Source: Bacillota bacterium
GTDB lineage: Bacteria > Bacillota > Clostridia > Peptostreptococcales > Anaerovoracaceae
Direction: 5' to 3'
Length of the DNA: 6,758 nucleotides
Assembly (NCBI GenBank): GCA_016302545.1
Contig: JAEDNK010000082.1
Location: forward strand, 1 to 6,758
Under the pieces are notes generated by a model that made no database searches, was not told where the DNA came from, and saw only the letters and a list, made by a program, of their open reading frames with translations. Position numbers and translations under genes: made by a program. Below, piece by piece: positions 5,632-6,758 of the stretch (the stretch's first letter is position 1; every line of letters starts with the position of its first letter).

Positions 5632-5880
5632 ATGGAAGAGACCAGAGTGGCTGTTATTAGTATTATCGTAGAAAAGGTGGAAGCTGTTGAGGCGATAAAT
5701 GCTTTGCTTCACCAATACAGACAGCATATTATCGGACGAATGGGGGTCCCTTATCCTAAAAAGGAGATTTCCATCATCAGCGTGGCTATGGACGGACCTA
5801 TGGATTCCGTCAGCGCCCTTTCCGGAAAACTTGGAGCCCTTGCAGGAGTCAGCATCAAAACAGTATATTCCAAGAAATAA
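5632..5880 (+). CDS. TM1266-family iron-only hydrogenase system putative regulator
   Basis: An 82-residue protein that matches, over its whole length, the small ACT/NikR-like ferredoxin-fold family typified by Thermotoga TM1266. The pattern is an opening strand RVAVISIIVE, a helix with ALLHQYRQHIIGRMGVPY (about 24-41), a second strand pair ISIISVAMDGP (46-56), then DSVSALSGKLGALAGVSIKTVYSKK to the end. The highly conserved pieces are GRMGVPY and ALSGKLG. The family is named for its frequent position beside [FeFe]-hydrogenase genes and the HydE/F/G maturases; its biochemical role is not established, and a ligand-sensing or regulatory role is inferred from the fold. Here no hydrogenase gene is in view. 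It follows the leader terminator and is 24 bases upstream of the substrate-binding protein, so the two are probably co-transcribed. Confidence 0.9.
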   Translation: MEETRVAVISIIVEKVEAVEAINALLHQYRQHIIGRMGVPYPKKEISIISVAMDGPMDSVSALSGKLGALAGVSIKTVYSKK

Positions 5881-5904
5881 AAAGCTAACGAGAGGTGAAC
5901 TGAA

Positions 5905-6758
5905 ATGAAGACAAGAAAAAATCAAGGGAAAAAATTCAGAAAGGCTACAGCAGTGACGCTTGTCCTGCTTATGGCCTTCGCTATGCTGGCAGGCTGCGGC
6001 GGCGGTGACAGCGATGTGCCTGAAACGGTGAGTGAAATAGTAAATGTTGCGGCTCTTAACGGTCCCACAGGCATGGGAATGGTGCAGCTCATGGACATGA
6101 CCGACAAATACGCAGTTGAGACGTATCAGAGTCCGACAGATGTTACAGCAAAGCTCATAAAGGGCGAAGTAGATGTTGCGGCGCTTCCGTCAAACATGGC
6201 TGCTGTATTATACAATAAGACAGAGGGACAAGTTGTGGCAGTGAGCCCGATAGCTCTCGGCGTGCTGCATATTCTTGGAAATAATGTTGATATTACAGAA
6301 ACTTCCCAGCTCAAGGGAAAGACTATTGTTGCCAGCGGCCAAGGCGGCACACCTGAATATGTATTGCAGAAAGTCGTTGAGGCTGCGGGGCTTAATCTTT
6401 ATGAAGACGTACAGGTAGAATGGCTGGCAAACCATGCAGAGGTAAACGCCAAGCTCTTAAGTCAGGAAGGGACTATTGCTATGATTCCTGAGCCGTTTGT
6501 TTCTACAGCGCTGGCAGCCGGCAAAGAGGGCGTTGAAGAGGTCTTCGATATGAATACATTGTGGGAAGAAACTACGGGACAGGAGCTGCCTATGGGTGTG
6601 CTGGTTGCAACTAAGACATTTGTCGAGGAAAAAGGCGATGACCTTAAGGTTCTGCTCAATGACCTGCAGAGCTCGGTAGACTTTGTAAACGGAAGTCCTG
6701 CAGAGGCCGCACAGCTAATCGTGGAGAAGGGCTTTATCGGAAAGGCTGAAATTGCAGA
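5905..6758 (+). CDS. ABC transporter substrate-binding lipoprotein, NMT1/SsuA-like (partial at right edge)
   Basis: Reading from ATG 5905 gives 284 codons open to the right edge. The N-terminus is a lipoprotein signal: basic MKTRKNQGKKFRK, a hydrophobic stretch, then the lipobox LAGC with C31 as the lipidated residue and a Gly-rich tether. The mature part has the two-lobe periplasmic-binding-protein type 2 pattern: NVAALNGPTGMGMVQLMD (about 46-63), KLIKGEVDVAALPSNMAAVLYNK (about 82-104), LKGKTIVASGQGGTPEYVLQKVVEAAGL (about 142-169), and AMIPEPFVSTAL. This resembles the NMT1/THI5/SsuA group that binds small organic or anionic ligands; the ligand is unknown here. It would be anchored outside the membrane and deliver to a permease and ATPase expected downstream. 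AGGTGA lies six bases before the start. It sits 24 bases after the TM1266 gene and probably shares its leader control. Confidence 0.85.
   Translation, partial: MKTRKNQGKKFRKATAVTLVLLMAFAMLAGCGGGDSDVPETVSEIVNVAALNGPTGMGMVQLMDMTDKYAVETYQSPTDVTAKLIKGEVDVAALPSNMAAVLYNKTEGQVVAVSPIALGVLHILGNNVDITETSQLKGKTIVASGQGGTPEYVLQKVVEAAGLNLYEDVQVEWLANHAEVNAKLLSQEGTIAMIPEPFVSTALAAGKEGVEEVFDMNTLWEETTGQELPMGVLVATKTFVEEKGDDLKVLLNDLQSSVDFVNGSPAEAAQLIVEKGFIGKAEIA

Noticed and set aside
5555..5671. Short open frame of 38 codons (MAINMSICGQ...) preceded by AAGGA in the leader, as a possible leader peptide
   Set aside because: The site is weak, the frame runs out of phase into the TM1266 gene, and there is no run of regulatory codons before the terminator. 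Classical peptide attenuation is not supported, though not excluded.

Overview
The window looks like chromosome of an anaerobic, low-to-mid GC Firmicute, most likely a Clostridia-class organism. This is inferred from strong AGGAGG-type ribosome binding sites, TTGnnn/TAnnAT promoters, a TM1266-family iron-only hydrogenase system regulator, a ComC-like prepilin peptidase and a TagO/WecA-type lipid-carrier enzyme. No insertion sequence, CRISPR array, tRNA or rRNA was seen. All three gaps between transcription units are under 200 bases and each has readable signals.

Layout, left to right. (1) <1-329, minus: N-terminal part of an ECF sigma factor, running off the left edge, with its own promoter. 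(2) 421-457: rho-independent terminator on the minus strand, closing the transcript of the next gene. (3) 504-1916, minus: a two-repeat AspT/YidE-type membrane transporter with a clear promoter at 1953-1981. (4) 1953-2096: divergent intergenic region with back-to-back promoters and a perfect inverted repeat over the rightward start site. (5) 2097-5479, plus: a five-gene operon of prepilin peptidase, YhbY, TruA, dCMP deaminase and a TagO/WecA-like undecaprenyl-phosphate sugar-phosphate transferase. Gaps are -1 to 39 bases and no internal terminator is visible. (6) 5454-5631: promoter, structured leader and terminator. (7) 5632->6758, plus: a TM1266-family regulator (82 aa), then a lipoprotein ABC-transporter substrate-binding protein cut by the right edge.

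The most interesting region is the leader at about 5489-5631. A 10-bp long-range helix (5511-5520 with 5584-5593) encloses a 63-nt core and shares its 3' strand with the 5' arm of a terminator hairpin (5584-5591 with 5601-5608, then six T). The two folds exclude each other, which is the standard layout of a transcription-terminating riboswitch. A sigma-A-type promoter (TTGAAA, 17 bases, TAAAAT) sits upstream at the right distance. I do not recognise the core as any riboswitch class I know, so it is a candidate orphan riboswitch or protein-controlled attenuator. It would govern a TM1266 regulator and an ABC transporter of unknown substrate.

A second link across the window is a 22-base segment covering the -10 element and start region of this leader promoter. 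It recurs with 20 of 22 identities upstream of the ECF sigma gene at the other end, suggesting shared control. Both partial end genes were read directly from the sequence.
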